DNA of 64,000 nucleotides. It comes from Pelagibius sp965227505. Lineage in GTDB: Bacteria > Pseudomonadota > Alphaproteobacteria > Kiloniellales > Kiloniellaceae. The number at the start of each line of letters is the position of its first letter. The stretch's first letter is position 1. The notes beneath the pieces are model-generated. The model did no database searches. It saw only the letters and a list, made by a program, of their open reading frames with translations, and had not been told where the DNA came from. The DNA lies in contig NZ_OZ245757.1 of assembly GCF_965227505.1 (NCBI RefSeq), forward strand, positions 310,001-374,000, given 5' to 3'. Made by a program: the position numbers and the translations under genes. Positions 62,292 to 64,000 of the stretch are shown here, in pieces.

Positions 62292-63035
62292 ATGACGCGG
62301 ATGACCAAGACCCTTACCGCAGTTGCTTTGCTCTCAGCCTGTATTCTCAGCCCGAGTTTTCTTGGCGGCGGCCCGGCCAAAGCCAGCGAAGTATTGCAGC
62401 TCACGACCGAGCAGTACGCCCCCTTTAACTTCGAGCAGGATGGCGAAATCGCCGGGCTTGGCGCCGACCAGGTCAGGGAGATCATGCGCCGGACCGGGAT
62501 CGCCTATGAAATGACGCTGCTGCCCTGGTCGCGCGCAATCGGGCTGGCCGGCAGCCAGCCGATGACCTGCGTCTTCACGACCGCCCATACCGTGGATCGC
62601 GATCAGCGGTTCAAGTGGGTGGAGCCCCTGCTGCTGGAGCGCACCCTGCTGATCCGTGCCGCCGGATCGGGCATCGATCCCCAGGACGTCGAGAGCGCGA
62701 CACACTATCGTACCGGCACTCAGACCGGCGACTACACGGTCGAACTGTTGCGCAACGCCGGCTTCGCGGACATCGATCTGGCGCGGGATCTCGATCTCAC
62801 GCTGCGCAAGCTGCTGAACGGCCGGGTAGACCTCATGGCGGTCTCGGAATCCTACTTCCATCAGCTGGAGCGCCAAGGGGTCCCCGTGGAAGAGGTGGCC
62901 GTGCTCTATGAACAGGTCTTCTCCATCGCCTGCTCGCCGCAGACCCCCGATGACATCGTGGTGCGCATGCAGGCCGCCCTCTCCGCCATGATCGAAGACG
63001 GCACCCAGGCGGAGATCCACGCCCGTTACAACTGA
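62292..63035 (+). CDS. periplasmic amino-acid-type substrate-binding protein (SBP family 3)
   Basis: A 247-aa exported protein. GGAGAG precedes ATG 62292; the signal peptide ends near KASEV. The mature start VLQLTTEQYAPFNFEQDGEIAGLGADQVREIMRR is typical of family-3 binding proteins; later features include LPWSRAIGLAGSQ and a DLTLRKLLNGRVDLMAVSE segment. No ABC permease or ATPase is nearby, so it may act as a ligand sensor for the divergent histidine kinase rather than in transport. That link is inferred from position only. Confidence 0.85.
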   Translation: MTRMTKTLTAVALLSACILSPSFLGGGPAKASEVLQLTTEQYAPFNFEQDGEIAGLGADQVREIMRRTGIAYEMTLLPWSRAIGLAGSQPMTCVFTTAHTVDRDQRFKWVEPLLLERTLLIRAAGSGIDPQDVESATHYRTGTQTGDYTVELLRNAGFADIDLARDLDLTLRKLLNGRVDLMAVSESYFHQLERQGVPVEEVAVLYEQVFSIACSPQTPDDIVVRMQAALSAMIEDGTQAEIHARYN

Positions 63036-63080
63036 GCGCCCGTTACAGCTTGGCGCGGTTACGCCTGAGCGCGGGCGGCG

Positions 63081-64000
63081 TCAGCCGTCGCCACTGTGGG
63101 CGCTTTCGATGGCAAGCCGGTGCCGCACGACGGCAGAGATCGGAACCAGGGCAAAGCCTCTGCTGCGCATCTCCGGAATCCAGTCGTTGAGCGCCTCAAC
63201 GGTCGCCGCGTGGGGATGACCGATCCCCACGGCATAGCCACGCTCTCGGGCGATCTGTTCAAGAAGCGCGAGCTGGCGTTCGATCGCAAGGCGGTTTTTC
63301 GGCTCGTTGTCGAGAAAGACGTCCCGCTCCGCGAAGGGCACGCCCGCACGCCGCGCCAGGCTGCCGGCTACGGACTCTTTGGCTGTCAGAGAGTCGAGAA
63401 ACAGAAGCTCCCGCGCCTTCAACTCAGCCATCACCATGGCCATGCCTTCGGGCGAAGCCGTGAAGCGGCTCCCCATGTGATTGTTGATCCCGACGTAGCC
63501 CTCGAAGCGATCGAGGCCCCAGGCCAGGCGCTGCGCCAGCTCCGCCGCCGGCAGGGCCTCGGCCAACACGTTGGGGCCGGGATCAATGGCGGGGTCGCGC
63601 GGCTGCATGGGCACATGGAGCATCAGTTCGTGCCCTGCCGCCCTTGCCGCGGCAGTCATGTCCGGCAAGTCGTCCGCGTAGGTCATGAAAGCAAGCGTCA
63701 GCGGCCCCGGGAGCGCAATGGCCCGGCGCGCATTGCGCCGGTTCACGCCGATATCGTCGAGGACGATGGCCACCATGGGCCGGCCGGCCTCGGGAACGGT
63801 CGCGACGGCGTGAAGCTGCCATGCCGCCGGTTCGGGTCGGCTCTGATCGGTACTGAAAGCCGGCGGCAGCGCTGCGCTCTCCCTTACATCAGCCTGTCCC
63901 TCCGCCTGTTCTGCCGGGTCTTCCTCGGCGGCGCGCTGGAACGCCGCTTCCAGCGCCTCCCGATCGACAGAGTCCTCCCAGGCAGCGGGCGGGCGGCCGT
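63081..64000 (-). CDS. divergent polysaccharide deacetylase family protein (N-terminus beyond window)
   Basis: A deacetylase-like NodB-fold protein, open through the window edge; the part visible is about 306 residues. The core begins GRPMVAIVLDDIGVNRRNARRAI, then LTLAFMTYADDLPDM, LMLHVPMQPRD and GINNHMGSRFTASP with the conserved His-Asn/Met-Gly-Ser region, and ends with AVGIGHPHAATVEALNDW. The stretch upstream of the first in-frame ATG (63776) reads as an acidic, Ala/Glu-rich linker (WEDSVDREALEAAFQRAAEE), so the true start lies outside. Such proteins follow divisome-linked peptidases in alphaproteobacteria; the substrate is unknown. Confidence 0.88.
   Translation of the reverse strand, partial: GRPPAAWEDSVDREALEAAFQRAAEEDPAEQAEGQADVRESAALPPAFSTDQSRPEPAAWQLHAVATVPEAGRPMVAIVLDDIGVNRRNARRAIALPGPLTLAFMTYADDLPDMTAAARAAGHELMLHVPMQPRDPAIDPGPNVLAEALPAAELAQRLAWGLDRFEGYVGINNHMGSRFTASPEGMAMVMAELKARELLFLDSLTAKESVAGSLARRAGVPFAERDVFLDNEPKNRLAIERQLALLEQIARERGYAVGIGHPHAATVEALNDWIPEMRSRGFALVPISAVVRHRLAIESAHSGDG

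Overview
The window is one continuous stretch of a high-GC alphaproteobacterial chromosome, most like a member of the Rhodospirillales in the broad sense. Support for this is the dusB-ntrBC-ntrYX-trkA-hfq-hflX cluster, the ispDF fusion gene, the tpiA/secG/pyrG/kdsA/eno/ftsB/pdhABC/lpd/lipA core-gene neighbourhood, an E1-beta subunit of pyruvate dehydrogenase carrying its own lipoyl domain, a CIRCE-controlled groESL operon and a dense cluster of GANTC (CcrM-type) sites. I see no rRNA, tRNA, CRISPR array, insertion sequence or prophage.

Layout. 1-2.9 kb: two uncharacterised proteins, a MocR-type regulator and a small exported protein. 3-7.4 kb: a polyamine-type ABC transporter operon (binding protein, ATPase, two permeases). 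7.5-8.6 kb: an ArsI/CadI-like metalloenzyme paired with a SigZ-like sigma factor. 8.7-11.6 kb: a TRAP transporter (dctPQM). 11.7-18.3 kb: an exported hypothetical protein, an omega-aminotransferase, a hydroxyacid-oxoacid transhydrogenase, methionine aminopeptidase, alanine dehydrogenase and an inositol-monophosphatase-family enzyme. 18.4-22.2 kb: groESL, hflX, hfq. 22.4-33.1 kb (all minus strand): a HAD phosphatase, a small coupled ORF, D-amino-acid transaminase, trkA, then the nitrogen-sensing ntrX/ntrY/ntrC/ntrB/dusB operon. 33.4-37.3 kb: a CcsA-like membrane protein, ispDF, pgpA, cinA/pncC and a CPBP protease. 37.3-38.7 kb: a minimal threonyl-tRNA synthetase behind a threonine-codon attenuator. 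38.7-47.6 kb: a small DUF2007-like protein, a COQ10/RatA-like protein, lipA, a CPCC protein, lpdA, an exported protein, pdhC/B/A and ftsB. 47.7-55.7 kb: eno, a chemoreceptor, kdsA (the only gene of this block on the plus strand), pyrG, secG, tpiA. 55.7-64 kb: a 13-bp minisatellite, ppiD, trpE, a glutathione S-transferase, a micro-ORF with an extreme Shine-Dalgarno sequence, a histidine kinase divergent from a periplasmic binding protein, and a polysaccharide-deacetylase-family gene running off the end.

Most of the window is housekeeping: nitrogen control, protein folding, pyruvate-to-acetyl-CoA conversion with lipoate assembly, isoprenoid, phospholipid and KDO synthesis, and uptake of polyamines and organic acids. 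The signals that stand out are (i) a probable leaderless leader peptide rich in Thr codons, followed by an intrinsic terminator, controlling a ThrRS that lacks the TGS and editing domains; (ii) eight GANTC sites within 111 bp directly upstream of ftsB; (iii) a 26-codon ORF whose ribosome-binding region is complementary to the 3' end of 16S rRNA over about 17 nt; (iv) the ArsI/SigZ pair, both with vicinal cysteines; and (v) a 13-bp tandem array in the tpiA/ppiD divergent promoter region.
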